Shown here in pieces: positions 27,696 through 36,010 of a DNA stretch of 64,000 bases. A program made the position numbers and the translations under genes. Positions within the stretch are counted from its first letter, which is position 1, and every line of letters begins with the position of its first letter. This DNA comes from Haloimpatiens lingqiaonensis (GTDB taxonomy: Bacteria > Bacillota > Clostridia > Clostridiales > Clostridiaceae): NCBI RefSeq assembly GCF_044502415.1, contig NZ_CP172402.1. One strand, written 5' to 3'. The notes below the pieces were generated by a model. That model was not told the origin of the DNA. It did not search any database and was given only the letters and a program-made list of their open reading frames with translations.

Positions 27696-28581
27696 TTTTA
27701 GGTGAAAAAAATTCTTCCCTTTTTTGAGGAATTTTTATTGACACTAACAAGTATGGTAACTTTTAATCAAAGCTGTCATGATAAATTAGAAGCTATAACA
27801 AATAAAACTAGAAATTGCCTTACTTCATCTACAAAAGCTGTTCATTTTGATGAAACAGGTATGTATATCAACAAAAAGCGTCACTAGCTTCATGTAGCTT
27901 CTAATGAAAACCTTACTTACTATGAATGTCATGAAAAACGTGGTAAAAAAGCTATTGATGATATTACAATACTTCCAAACTTCACTGGAACGGCAGTCCA
28001 CGATGGTTTTAAGACTTACTATAAATATACTAAATGTAATCATGCTCTATGTAACGCTCATATATTAAGTGAACTTAATGGTATAACTGAATTACAAGGT
28101 CAAAACTGGGCAAAGCCTATGAAATATCTATTGTTAGAAATAAAAAAAAGTAGATTTAACTAATGACAAACATAATACTTTACCTTTAGATAAAATTCAA
28201 GATTTTGAATCTAAGTATGATGAAATACTTAAAGCTGGTTTTGATGAATACTATACTAAAAATGTTGAATTATATTCTAAAAAGAAGGTAAAGAAAAGTG
28301 TAAACCTTAATCTACTCAATAGATTAAATGGCTATAAAGATCAAGTGCTTGCTTTCATGTATGACTTTGATATACCTTTTGATAATAACTTAGCCGAACG
28401 TGATTTACGTATGGCTAAAGTGAAACAAAAGGTTTCAGGAACATTTAGGAGTTATACGGGCGCTAACGCTTTTACTAGGATTCGTAGATATGTATCTACT
28501 GTAAGAAAACGAGGTAAAAATACTTTAGATTGTATAGAATCCGTATTTACAGCAAATCCAATTGATCCAACTTTAGCCTGA
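27696..28581 (+). pseudogene. IS66-family transposase TnpC, C-terminal remnant
   Basis: Translates piecewise as the IS66 DDE domain: VHFDETGMYI, then a TAG at codon ~62, HVASNENLTYY, GTAVHDGFKTYYKY, CNAHILSEL, a frameshift at the A8 tract near 28142, and NNLAERDLRMAKVKQKVSGTFRS at the end. The N-terminal half is missing. A short stem after the stop (GAGGTG / CACCTC near 28600) may be the element terminator. It is unrelated in sequence to the intact IS66 at 50556. Confidence 0.87.
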
Positions 28582-28738
28582 AAGCTTCGCTAAGAGAGGT
28601 GTCCCACCTCTTTTTAGTGTACACAAATTTAATACTAGCACCTTACTGTCTATAAAAATTTGAAAGTAAGGTGTTTTTTATTTTATAAAATACAAGAAAT
28701 ATTAATAATAATTAACAGAAGTTTAGCGCTTAAAAATT

Positions 28739-30255
28739 TTTGGGGCGTGAGCCCGCTGATTTATAATGAATGATTGAGGGTTAGGTTAAAAACCATAAAT
28801 TCTGATTTTTGCTGGAAATTTTAGAGAAAAAATTTGCATAATAAAAGCATCCTTTTTATAATAGTTTTTACTAGAAACCAACTTAAAAAGGATGCTGATA
28901 AAATGAGTAAAAGTTATTTAAAACAATTACTTACTTATATTAATAAGGTATACGATATAGGTGAAAAAATCAATAACTTAAAAGATAAAAGAATAAAATC
29001 TGATGTAAAAATTTCAACAATTACCTTCGTGGTGTTATTTGGATTTATGCTTCAGATAAGAAGTTTCAATAGATTAGAACATTGGCTTAAAAAAGGCAAG
29101 TTTAAAAAAGTAATACCTAAAAAAACTAAAATGCCACGCATTGATGCCGTTAGGCGCTCCTTAAGTGATTTTGATTTAGATGGATTAAAAGAAATTCATA
29201 AACATATAATAAAAACCATTGTAAAAAATAAAGTATTTAGAAATGGTACTATAGATAAATTAAAAGTAGTTGCCATAGACGGTGTAGAGCTATTTGAAAG
29301 CACTAAAAAGTGTTGTGATAAATGCCTTACAAGAGTTGATAAAAATGGAACTACTCATTATTTTCATAGAACAGTAGTATGTACAACCGTAGGTTCTGAT
29401 CCACACATTATTTTAGGGCAAGAGATGCTTGAGCCTAAAAAGGACAGTTCAGATAAGGATGAGGGGGAAACTACAGGTGGCAAAAGACTAATCAGAAGAC
29501 TTTATAAAGAGTATCATCATTTTGCAGATATTATAGTTGCTGACGCTTTATATTGTAAGTCTACTTGGATTAAAGAAGTACTCTCTATAGGAATGAATGC
29601 AGTAGTAAGGGTTAAAGATGAACGACTTCATATTGTAAAAGATGCACTAGCTTTATTTAAGTGCCGTGAGGCAGATAAAGAATGGATAGTTAATAAAAAA
29701 AATAAAAATTATTTAAAGATAAAAGCTTGGGATGAAGATAACTTTGAAATGGCTGATTCAGAAATAAAAGTAAGGTTTATAAAATTTATAGAAGAAGTTC
29801 ATACTGGAGATAAGGTAGAAATTAAAGAAGCATGGATTATAACAACAGACAAATTTACATCAGTAGAAACCTTATGGAAGATAATGCATAAAAGATGGGA
29901 CATTGAAAATAATGTATTTCATCAGTTAAAAACAGAATGGCATTTAGATCATTGTTTTCTTCATAGCCCTACGGGCGTAGAAACAGTGGCAATGTTTTTA
30001 ATACTAGCATTTAATTTGATGCAATTGTACTTTTTTAGGTGTATAAGATCCTTCAGAAAAAAACGAATGCTTCAAATAGATATTGTTGAAGATATAAGAG
30101 ATGAGAGATTTACTATAGAAGATGACTGGATCAATCCACTATTTGTAAAGACTTAACTTTAAAATAAAATTGGAAATTATTTATTAAGATTTCGTGGGGT
30201 AGGGGTAAGTGTATCTATTTTTGCGACCTATCGGTCTGCGGGCTTACCAGCCCTT
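28739..30255 (+). mobile_element. Complete DDE insertion sequence (IS4 superfamily / ISNCY-like)
   Basis: About 1.5 kb with one intact transposase. Imperfect inverted ends are visible: left TTTGGGGCGTGAGCCCGCTGA, right (reverse complement) AAAGGGCTGGTAAGCCCGCAGA. The exact outer bases and target duplication could not be fixed. It sits directly after the IS66 remnant. Confidence 0.7.
28903..30156 (+). CDS. DDE transposase
   Basis: 417 residues from the ATG at 28903, preceded by AAGGATGCTGATAAA; the frame to 28834 has no ribosome site. Catalytic triad recognisable in context: VAIDGVELFE (~125), IIVADALYCKS (~211), and KRWDIENNVFHQLKTEW (~338). A Cys pair CCDKC at ~141-145 is typical of this transposase branch. 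No stops or frameshifts, so it may be active, unlike the two older elements to its left. Confidence 0.88.
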   Translation: MSKSYLKQLLTYINKVYDIGEKINNLKDKRIKSDVKISTITFVVLFGFMLQIRSFNRLEHWLKKGKFKKVIPKKTKMPRIDAVRRSLSDFDLDGLKEIHKHIIKTIVKNKVFRNGTIDKLKVVAIDGVELFESTKKCCDKCLTRVDKNGTTHYFHRTVVCTTVGSDPHIILGQEMLEPKKDSSDKDEGETTGGKRLIRRLYKEYHHFADIIVADALYCKSTWIKEVLSIGMNAVVRVKDERLHIVKDALALFKCREADKEWIVNKKNKNYLKIKAWDEDNFEMADSEIKVRFIKFIEEVHTGDKVEIKEAWIITTDKFTSVETLWKIMHKRWDIENNVFHQLKTEWHLDHCFLHSPTGVETVAMFLILAFNLMQLYFFRCIRSFRKKRMLQIDIVEDIRDERFTIEDDWINPLFVKT

Positions 30256-30450
30256 TAAGTAAATGTAAAAAGATACAATTCCAGTAAAAATAAAATTTTT
30301 ACTGGAATTTAGATGCTAAATCTCTGAATAATTAATATTATTATTGCAATAATGGAATATATTGTAGTATAATTATATTAACAAATTTGTTAAAAATATT
30401 AATTATTTAGAATGGCTGAATAGTTACTACTATAATAATTGGGGGATATT
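30157..30450. other. IS right end, hairpin and protease promoter
   Basis: Contains the insertion sequence right end, then a perfect 14-bp inverted repeat AATTCCAGTAAAAA / TTTTTACTGGAATT (30277-30309) that could terminate transcription coming from the transposase, then the promoter of the secreted protease. Confidence 0.6.
30344..30373 (+). promoter_or_regulatory. Likely promoter of the secreted metalloprotease
   Basis: TTGCAA (30344-30349), 18-base spacer, TATAAT (30368-30373), about 78 bases upstream of the start codon. Confidence 0.6.
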
Positions 30451-31029
30451 ATGTACAAGATTGTAAAAAAGATTAAAATAAGCGGACAAGGAATCACAAA
30501 AACGTTAGCTTTAACAATTGCATTGTTAGTTTTTAATAGTGCTATTGCTTTTGCATATCCGTATAACGCAACAATGGATTACAGTTGGGGATTCGATAAG
30601 GGAGCAAGCAGAGGGAAAATAATAATGTACTATCAATATGGTGCTATGAATTGGAGAAGTCATGTTGATTTTGGCGTAAATCAAATAAACAACAATCCAG
30701 CAGCAGTATCTTGTTACTATGGCTCATCATATAATTCTGCTGACATAGTTGTTTCATCTAACTATTGGACTGATGTTACATGGAGTGGAAGTGCATATGC
30801 ACCTAAGTCAGTAAAACCAAAAACAGTTAAACTAAATTCTGCATCTTCAAGTGCAAAATCAGGTTCCTCATGGTTATGTAATAGTATTGCAACTCATGAG
30901 CTAACTCATATATGGGGATTAAATGATTGTGATAATTCTAATAGTATATGTTGTGGATATGATAGCTCACGAAATGTGAATACTATAACAAATGATGTTA
31001 CAACCTTACTAAAAAGTAGATACAATTAA
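30451..31029 (+). CDS. Small secreted zinc metalloprotease (matrixin-like)
   Basis: 192 residues from the ATG at 30451 (GGGGGATATT). A signal peptide with hydrophobic core at ~19-35 ends in AFA. The mature part, about 155 residues, carries the metzincin zinc site HELTHIWGLNDCD (~146-158): three His ligands, the Gly turn, and Asp in place of the third-His partner in family M10-like short forms. Four Cys near the C-terminus (NDCDNSNSICCGYD, and WLCNS just before) may form disulfides. No propeptide switch motif seen. It is flanked by mobile elements and followed by a lipoprotein gene, so it may be cargo. Substrate unknown. Confidence 0.83.
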   Translation: MYKIVKKIKISGQGITKTLALTIALLVFNSAIAFAYPYNATMDYSWGFDKGASRGKIIMYYQYGAMNWRSHVDFGVNQINNNPAAVSCYYGSSYNSADIVVSSNYWTDVTWSGSAYAPKSVKPKTVKLNSASSSAKSGSSWLCNSIATHELTHIWGLNDCDNSNSICCGYDSSRNVNTITNDVTTLLKSRYN

Positions 31030-31182
31030 TATAAATATATTAGGTGATTCTAAAATAGACAATTGAAAATGTTTGTCACAGTAGAAGAAAATTCAAAAGA
31101 CTAACGGCTTAAAATTAAGCACTATCAATAGTTACAGTATTTTACAATCATCTAAATAAATATATGAATTGGAGTGAAATAA

Positions 31183-31737
31183 ATGAAAAAAAAGTTAATT
31201 TCAGGTATACTTCTTGTGAGTCTTGTTATGAGTGTCGTAGGTTGCAATAAAGCTCTAGATAGTGCTAGTAAAAATAATGAAACAAAACCTAAAATAGTAG
31301 CTTCATATGAACAAATATCGGGATTAAAAGAGTTGAAAGATAGAGCTGATACAATAGTTGAAGCAGAAGGAACTGACAACTATGAATTAGTTGACTACAA
31401 GGGTATAAAAATGAGAAAAACTGTTATTAAAGTTATAGACGTTATTAAAGGAGATAAACAATTAAAAGAATTGAAATTTTTACAAAGTGAAGGGGTTAAA
31501 GGCGAAGAGCCTATAGCCAAAGGTGAAAAAGTATTGATGTTTTTAAAAAAAGGGGTTGATAATCCAGATTCATACATTACATTTGGAGGAACTCAAGGGA
31601 TATATAAAATAGTAGAATCTACTAGTAAGAGTAATAATGTAACTAAACACCTAGAACCACACTCAATGGTAAATAACAAAATTTTAAAAGAATTAAATGA
31701 TAATTATTATGATTTAAAGGAAAAATTAAGAAATTAA
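31183..31737 (+). CDS. Putative lipoprotein of unknown function
   Basis: 184 residues starting with a type II signal peptide: KKK, hydrophobic core, lipobox VVGC with Cys at ~21. The mature protein is an alpha/beta mix with KLKDRADTIVEAEG-like and KGDKQLKELKFLQSEG segments and no catalytic motif I recognise; the YITFGGTQGIYKI stretch near the end suggests a beta-rich fold. Start ATG with TTGGAGTG. It lies 150 bases after the metalloprotease, same direction, possibly co-expressed. Confidence 0.8.
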   Translation: MKKKLISGILLVSLVMSVVGCNKALDSASKNNETKPKIVASYEQISGLKELKDRADTIVEAEGTDNYELVDYKGIKMRKTVIKVIDVIKGDKQLKELKFLQSEGVKGEEPIAKGEKVLMFLKKGVDNPDSYITFGGTQGIYKIVESTSKSNNVTKHLEPHSMVNNKILKELNDNYYDLKEKLRN

Positions 31738-31854
31738 TGTTCGGTATACACTTCAGTTTATATCACGCCCTTAAGGATCATAACCATCAAGCTAAGCTTA
31801 TGCAAAGTTTGATGTTCATTATGTGGTTTAATCACAGTATAGTTTTAATAAAAC

Positions 31855-31884
31855 AAAAGTCGTAGATTTTACTCTACGACTTTT
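31855..31884. terminator. Terminator hairpin in the paralogous block
   Basis: AAAAGTCGTAGA / TCTACGACTTTT with a 6-nt loop and flanking A/T runs, able to terminate in both directions. The equivalent position at 26051 holds a family A repeat. Confidence 0.8.
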
Positions 31885-32047
31885 ATTATAGTATAATTGT
31901 ATAAGTGACCTCTTAATAAACATAACTTTCCAGTTTATTTCACACCCATATAGTCATTATAAAAATGCCGCTAGATAGACACTTTTATTGATTACTGCCT
32001 TTAAAACATTTAAGAAACATTTCGCAATTTTTTATCCGATGACTACC

Positions 32048-32090
32048 TGCCGTAACACTCCCACTTCTAACAAAGTGGGAGATAACGGCA
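32048..32090. repeat. Strong long hairpin
   Basis: TGCCGT..CTCCCACTT (32048-32066) pairs with AAGTGGGAG..ACGGCA (32073-32090): a 9-bp upper stem and a 6-bp lower stem separated by a small internal loop. Much more GC-rich than its surroundings; no gene nearby whose end it clearly serves. Confidence 0.7.
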
Positions 32091-32111
32091 GCTACGTCCC
32101 TGGATAACGAT

Positions 32112-32165
32112 CTCTAACCTTCAGTTGGAGTAAAAACTCCATCTGAAGCTAAGAGCTCTGTTTAT
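32112..32165 (-). repeat. Palindromic repeat family B, copy 1
   Basis: CTTCAGATGGAG TTTTT ACTCCAACTGAAG hairpin on the minus strand, preceded by ATAAACAGAGCTCT. It matches 45498-45551 almost base for base. The stop codon and last residues (QSS) of the broken ABC exporter frame come from this repeat. Confidence 0.8.
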
Positions 32166-33016
32166 ATTCCATGGACTCACAAATATCTTCATAGGTACCA
32201 CTTTGTACAAGCTCTCCATTTTCCATTAGAAGAATTTCATCAAAGCATCTCAATTGTTCCGATAATTTATGAGTTATCATTATCATTGTTTTATCTTCCA
32301 TTGATAATAAGAACTTTTCTAACTTGTTAGTAATATTCATATCCGTTGCAGAAAACGCTTCATCCATAAGATAAATAGATGCATCAGCTAAACACATTCT
32401 ATAGATAGCTAAAACCTGTTTTTCTCCGTCACTTAAATCCTGGCAATTTGATTTTTCAACTATAGAATTTAGCATATTTTTATCTAGAGCATTTTCTAGA
32501 AAACTAACCTTCTTAAAAGGAAATGAATTAAAGATTGTCACATTGTTTTTATATCCGCTAGCAAATATATGCTCCTGTTGATTTACATTATGAATTATAT
32601 AAGAAGTATCTATATCATCTAGTTTTTCATCATCTATATAAATATTCCCCTTATTTAATTCCACATATCTCATTAAAGCATTAATTATAAATGTATTCTC
32701 CCACATCTTTAGCTGAAAATCTCTTGTAGCTATAATTAGTTATAGTTCTAAAGAAGTCTTTTTTTAAACTCACTTCAAAAGCAATACCCAATTTAAAATT
32801 CAATAAATTTTCCATATAGGAAAGACCCAAATTTAAAACATTACATCCAATATATATTAAAATTAGAATCCCTAAATAGGCTTCATCACCGCTTCCAATA
32901 GAATCAAATAGTTTTTTGGTTAAATAAGGAATATTTGCTAAAGCTATAGTAGCTAGTAGATCACAAACTACATTTAAAAGTATTAAATGCTTTATTTCAT
33001 ATAGATACTTCTTCAT
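32149..33016 (-). pseudogene. ABC exporter, collapsed by a large internal deletion
   Basis: The first ~110 codons (33016-32681) encode the start of a type I exporter membrane domain with two to three membrane segments. The sequence then jumps, with a change of frame near 32690-32706, to the end of the ATPase domain (TFIINALMRY..., signature-like DLSDGEKQVLAIYRM, Walker B IYLMDEAFSATD, MITHKLS). The rest of the membrane domain and the Walker A motif, roughly 300 codons, are missing. The 3' end is supplied by repeat family B. It overlaps the regulator gene upstream by 20 bases, which shows that the two were once an operon. Confidence 0.85.
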
Positions 33017-34043
33017 AATATTTTTTAAGCCTTTCTATTTCTCTTTTTGGTTTATCCACCATTTCCCCTAAATAAATATTGTACTCCTCTTGAAGAATGG
33101 AAATCTCTCTCTGCAAAACTTCAACAGCATTCTTATAATTTCCTAAAATCTCATATATCCACGCCATAAATTCAAGTGGATCTACAATACGTGGTTTCTC
33201 CTGTAGTTCCATAGACTTTTCATAATCTCTAAGTGCCCTATCATAATTCCCCACTCTTACCATTCGATCACCTCGGGAAATATATGCCTTCCAATCTAAC
33301 GGAAACTCATTTACACCTTGATTCCATAACTTTATAGCACTTTCCTTATTACCTAACTGAAATTCAATGTCCCCTTCATAAATAAAATCCAATGGCGTAT
33401 GCTTAATCTTTTTCACTTTCTTTAATGTATCCCTTGCCTTATCATAATGTCCGTCCCTGATTAACTGATCCAAATAAAATAAATGTCCACTCCAGTAATT
33501 TGGGTGCTCCTTTGTAAATTTCTCATAATATTTAATTAAACCATCATGCCTATTATAATATTCATCACCAAATACACCATTCTCTGCATGAATAAGTGCT
33601 CCGTGATACTCTTTCTCATAAGGTTCATATTTTAAAGCTTCTTTTATATAAATAGCCGCTTTCTTATGATCATTTTCAGCCCTGTGATTATAAAGTTCCC
33701 CTAAAAGGAAATACGCCTTGGAATCTTTAGGCTCATCCTTAAGGGTATTTTCAAGAAAATTCACAGCATAGTTAAATACTTCTGGACTTATTATCCTTTC
33801 ATTGCAAATAATATTTTCTATTCTTTCCATTTGAACTTCAGAAGGTATAACAAATAGCTCATCAATAGTAACTCCAAAGTAAACTGAAAGCTTTGGTAGC
33901 AACTCAATATCTGGTGCTGTAATATTATTTTCCCATTTTGAAACTGCTTGATAAGAAATGCCTAGATGATTTGCTAACTCCTCCTGAGTAACTCCCTTTT
34001 CTATACGTAAATTTTTTATTTGTTTTCCAATTTCAATAGCCAT
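32997..34043 (-). CDS. XRE-type regulator with C-terminal TPR repeats
   Basis: About 348 residues from the ATG at 34043 (GGAGGGTAAATGT). N-terminal Cro/CI helix-turn-helix (IKNLRIEKGVTQEELA then GISYQAVSKWENN, ~8-40), then TPR-like helical repeats from ~100 to the end (AIYIKEALKYEP, ARDTLKKVKKI, ALRDYEKSMEL). Such regulators typically control an adjacent exporter, and the exporter here is destroyed. A 43-bp palindrome covers its promoter and ribosome site, suggesting autoregulation. Confidence 0.88.
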   Translation of the reverse strand: MAIEIGKQIKNLRIEKGVTQEELANHLGISYQAVSKWENNITAPDIELLPKLSVYFGVTIDELFVIPSEVQMERIENIICNERIISPEVFNYAVNFLENTLKDEPKDSKAYFLLGELYNHRAENDHKKAAIYIKEALKYEPYEKEYHGALIHAENGVFGDEYYNRHDGLIKYYEKFTKEHPNYWSGHLFYLDQLIRDGHYDKARDTLKKVKKIKHTPLDFIYEGDIEFQLGNKESAIKLWNQGVNEFPLDWKAYISRGDRMVRVGNYDRALRDYEKSMELQEKPRIVDPLEFMAWIYEILGNYKNAVEVLQREISILQEEYNIYLGEMVDKPKREIERLKKYYEEVSI

Positions 34044-34056
34044 ACATTTACCCTCC

Positions 34057-34099
34057 AACTATAATTAAGCTGATTCATGAATCAACCTAATTATAGTTT
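34057..34099 (-). promoter_or_regulatory. Promoter and long palindromic operator of the XRE-TPR gene
   Basis: A near-perfect 43-bp palindrome: AACTATAATTA arms around TGATTCATGAATCA. Its outer arm contains the -10 TATAAT (34095-34090) of a promoter whose -35 TTGAAT lies 17 bases upstream; the other arm reaches the Shine-Dalgarno. Binding there would block both transcription and, in RNA form, translation. Confidence 0.7.
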
Positions 34100-34250
34100 A
34101 CACTGTCTTTATATTCAATAACTTGTATTTTTATATAACTAAACCAATAGTTGAGGTAAATATATCTATTTAACTATCCCACAAAGGCATTACATGATTC
34201 CACCGCATTGTACCATTTGTGGTTTAATCATCTATATTAATTCTTTTTAT

Positions 34251-34294
34251 AAAAAAGCTGCCAATCAAGAAGTTTTGCTCCTCAATTGGCGGCT
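34251..34294 (-). terminator. Terminator hairpin
   Basis: Minus strand GCCGCCAATTGAGGAG ... CTTCTTGATTGGCAGC followed by TTTTTT. A strong intrinsic terminator. It lies about 250 bases past the DUF5692-like gene, after another weaker hairpin, so it probably insulates the XRE-TPR promoter. Confidence 0.8.
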
Positions 34295-34419
34295 CTATTA
34301 ATTTTAATCAATGAAACTATAGCATATATTATTATACATATAGATTATTAACGGAAGGATAAACAAATATATTTCGAGGCTTTCTCTAAATGTCATAATC
34401 AGTGATGTTAACATAAAAT

Positions 34420-34462
34420 AACCTCCTATAATCTAATATATTGATATTAGACTTAGGAGGTT
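34420..34462 (-). terminator. Terminator of the hypB-hypA-DUF5692 operon
   Basis: Minus strand AACCTCCTA..TCTAATAT / ATATTAGA..TAGGAGGTT stem followed by ATTTTA, about 80 bases after the last gene of the operon. Confidence 0.7.
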
Positions 34463-34540
34463 ACTGATTTCAATTATTTAAATTTTAGTTTACATTAAAA
34501 AACTTTGTTAGTAAAAATTTCACCCTAGAGGATGTTTATA

Positions 34541-35476
34541 TTATTTATTTTCTTTAATAACCTGTTTATATGCATTTGTATCTACATATATTTCATCTTT
34601 TAATGGGTTAAGTTTTTTCTTAATAATCATATTAATTTGATAACCTGCTGCTGCAACATTTACAATTAAAGAAATTAAACTTACAATAAAAAATGCTGTT
34701 GGATTATGTGTAGTAGCCACAGGTGCTATACGGTCTGCAAAGGAAGGTACTGTCATAACAAACATAATCCACAAAGCAAGGGTTTGTGCACGGTGTTGTA
34801 ACCATGCTCCTTTCTTTATAAAAAATGTAGGTATAGTACATGATAATAGCAGTGCTAAGCCACAATAAATTGAATGGTCAGATATACAGTTATATGTGTA
34901 AGCAAAGTTCCATAAATCATAAGCTAATACATAAATCCAAATCATATCAGGCCAAATCATATCCTTTGTTTTATCTTTAGATACAAAGATTCCAGTCCAA
35001 CCACAAATAATTATAATATTTAAAATTCCTGCAATACCATTCATAATATTCCAAGGGCCAGACATTACCCATAAATTATCTATATAAGCTCCATTCCATG
35101 CACCATAGGTAAAACATTGAAAATCACGAATTGCTGCTTCAAATATATTAATTGCCAAAATAAGTGCTGGAAAACATAACACCCATTTCTTTTTTGCTAT
35201 AGATGGTTTATATCTAATAGCCATAAAACCAAGACATCCTGCAAGTGCCGAATAAGTTTTCACCCAGTTAAACCAGTTGCCTGTTCCATATTCATTTCCT
35301 GGAGCTGCCGTTGTTGGCCAAACAAAAATAGTTAATACTATAGGAATAATTAAAAAAAGTGTAATTCCTCCCCATTTTGTTGAACGCCCAAACTCATTAA
35401 AAGCCATTAATGCAAATAAAACAAATAGCCAAATAGCCCAACTGTTAAAATTAGTTGCTTCATATAAAATGCCCAT
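34541..35476 (-). CDS. Multi-pass membrane protein, DUF5692-like
   Basis: 311 residues with about nine hydrophobic segments, many Trp, and short charged loops; the C-terminal ~35 residues are cytosolic and polar. I believe it matches the DUF5692 family, of unknown function, with moderate certainty. Start ATG with AAGGAGGAAAAATTA. It is the last gene after hypB, the large flavoprotein and hypA, and presumably shares their regulation. A transporter or membrane anchor for the upstream oxidoreductase are both possible; the sequence gives no catalytic motif. Confidence 0.7.
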   Translation of the reverse strand: MGILYEATNFNSWAIWLFVLFALMAFNEFGRSTKWGGITLFLIIPIVLTIFVWPTTAAPGNEYGTGNWFNWVKTYSALAGCLGFMAIRYKPSIAKKKWVLCFPALILAINIFEAAIRDFQCFTYGAWNGAYIDNLWVMSGPWNIMNGIAGILNIIIICGWTGIFVSKDKTKDMIWPDMIWIYVLAYDLWNFAYTYNCISDHSIYCGLALLLSCTIPTFFIKKGAWLQHRAQTLALWIMFVMTVPSFADRIAPVATTHNPTAFFIVSLISLIVNVAAAGYQINMIIKKKLNPLKDEIYVDTNAYKQVIKENK

Positions 35477-35618
35477 ATTAATTTTTCCTCCTTATTTTAC
35501 CTTGTATACATTCAAATACATATGAATTTTTCTTAGCTGCAACCATATTTATCACCATTTATCTTCAGAAGACCTATATTGGCTTCTATATAAGCTAATA
35601 TAGGTCTTTTAATTTATT

Positions 35619-35960
35619 TTAGTAAGCAATAATCTCCTTAATCATAAACTCTTTTCCACTCAATAATCCCAAATCATCACTCCCACAATTTGGACACTTT
35701 TTACCATTCTCTATAATATTAAAAACTTTGCTGCATCTTTTACAAATAGCATTACCTGGTATTATTTCGATTTTTAATTTTGTATCTTGTAGTATTGTAC
35801 CATCAACTGCCGCTGGATAACATTCCTCAATATACTTTGGAACCATTGATGAAAGCTCCCCTATTTGTAAAACTAATGCATCAATTTTAGTAAGCTTTTG
35901 CTTTATTGCAATTTTTTCTATAGTGTTAACAACTTCAATTACAACACCTAGTTCATGCAA
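35619..35960 (-). CDS. hypA: HypA nickel metallochaperone
   Basis: Delivers nickel to a nickel enzyme, classically [NiFe]-hydrogenase. 113 residues. HypA needs His at position 2 (MHEL) as nickel ligand; here that requires starting at the TTG codon at 35960 (TTG CAT GAA CTA), with AGGTGATTAA just upstream. The GTG at 35969 would bury the His at residue 5. The zinc site CKRC ... CPNC is intact (~73-76 and ~90-93). It lies between the large flavoprotein and the DUF5692-like gene; no hydrogenase gene is in the window. Confidence 0.9.
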   Translation of the reverse strand: MHELGVVIEVVNTIEKIAIKQKLTKIDALVLQIGELSSMVPKYIEECYPAAVDGTILQDTKLKIEIIPGNAICKRCSKVFNIIENGKKCPNCGSDDLGLLSGKEFMIKEIIAY

Positions 35961-36010
35961 ATTAATCACCTATCCCATCTTTCTCCTATGCATATAATCT
36001 TAGATTATCT

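Larger units (their letters stand above)
31738..32148. repeat. Gene-free hairpin-rich block, possible MITE-like composite
   Basis: About 410 bases with no ORF but dense structure: family C repeat copies at 31741-31770 and 31918-31947 (consensus AAACATAACTTCCAGTTTAT then TCACGCCC), a terminator hairpin at 31855-31884, and a strong long hairpin at 32048-32090. It ends in family B repeat (32112-32165). I recall similar intergenic blocks in C. botulinum-type genomes, but cannot confirm this here. Confidence 0.55.
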
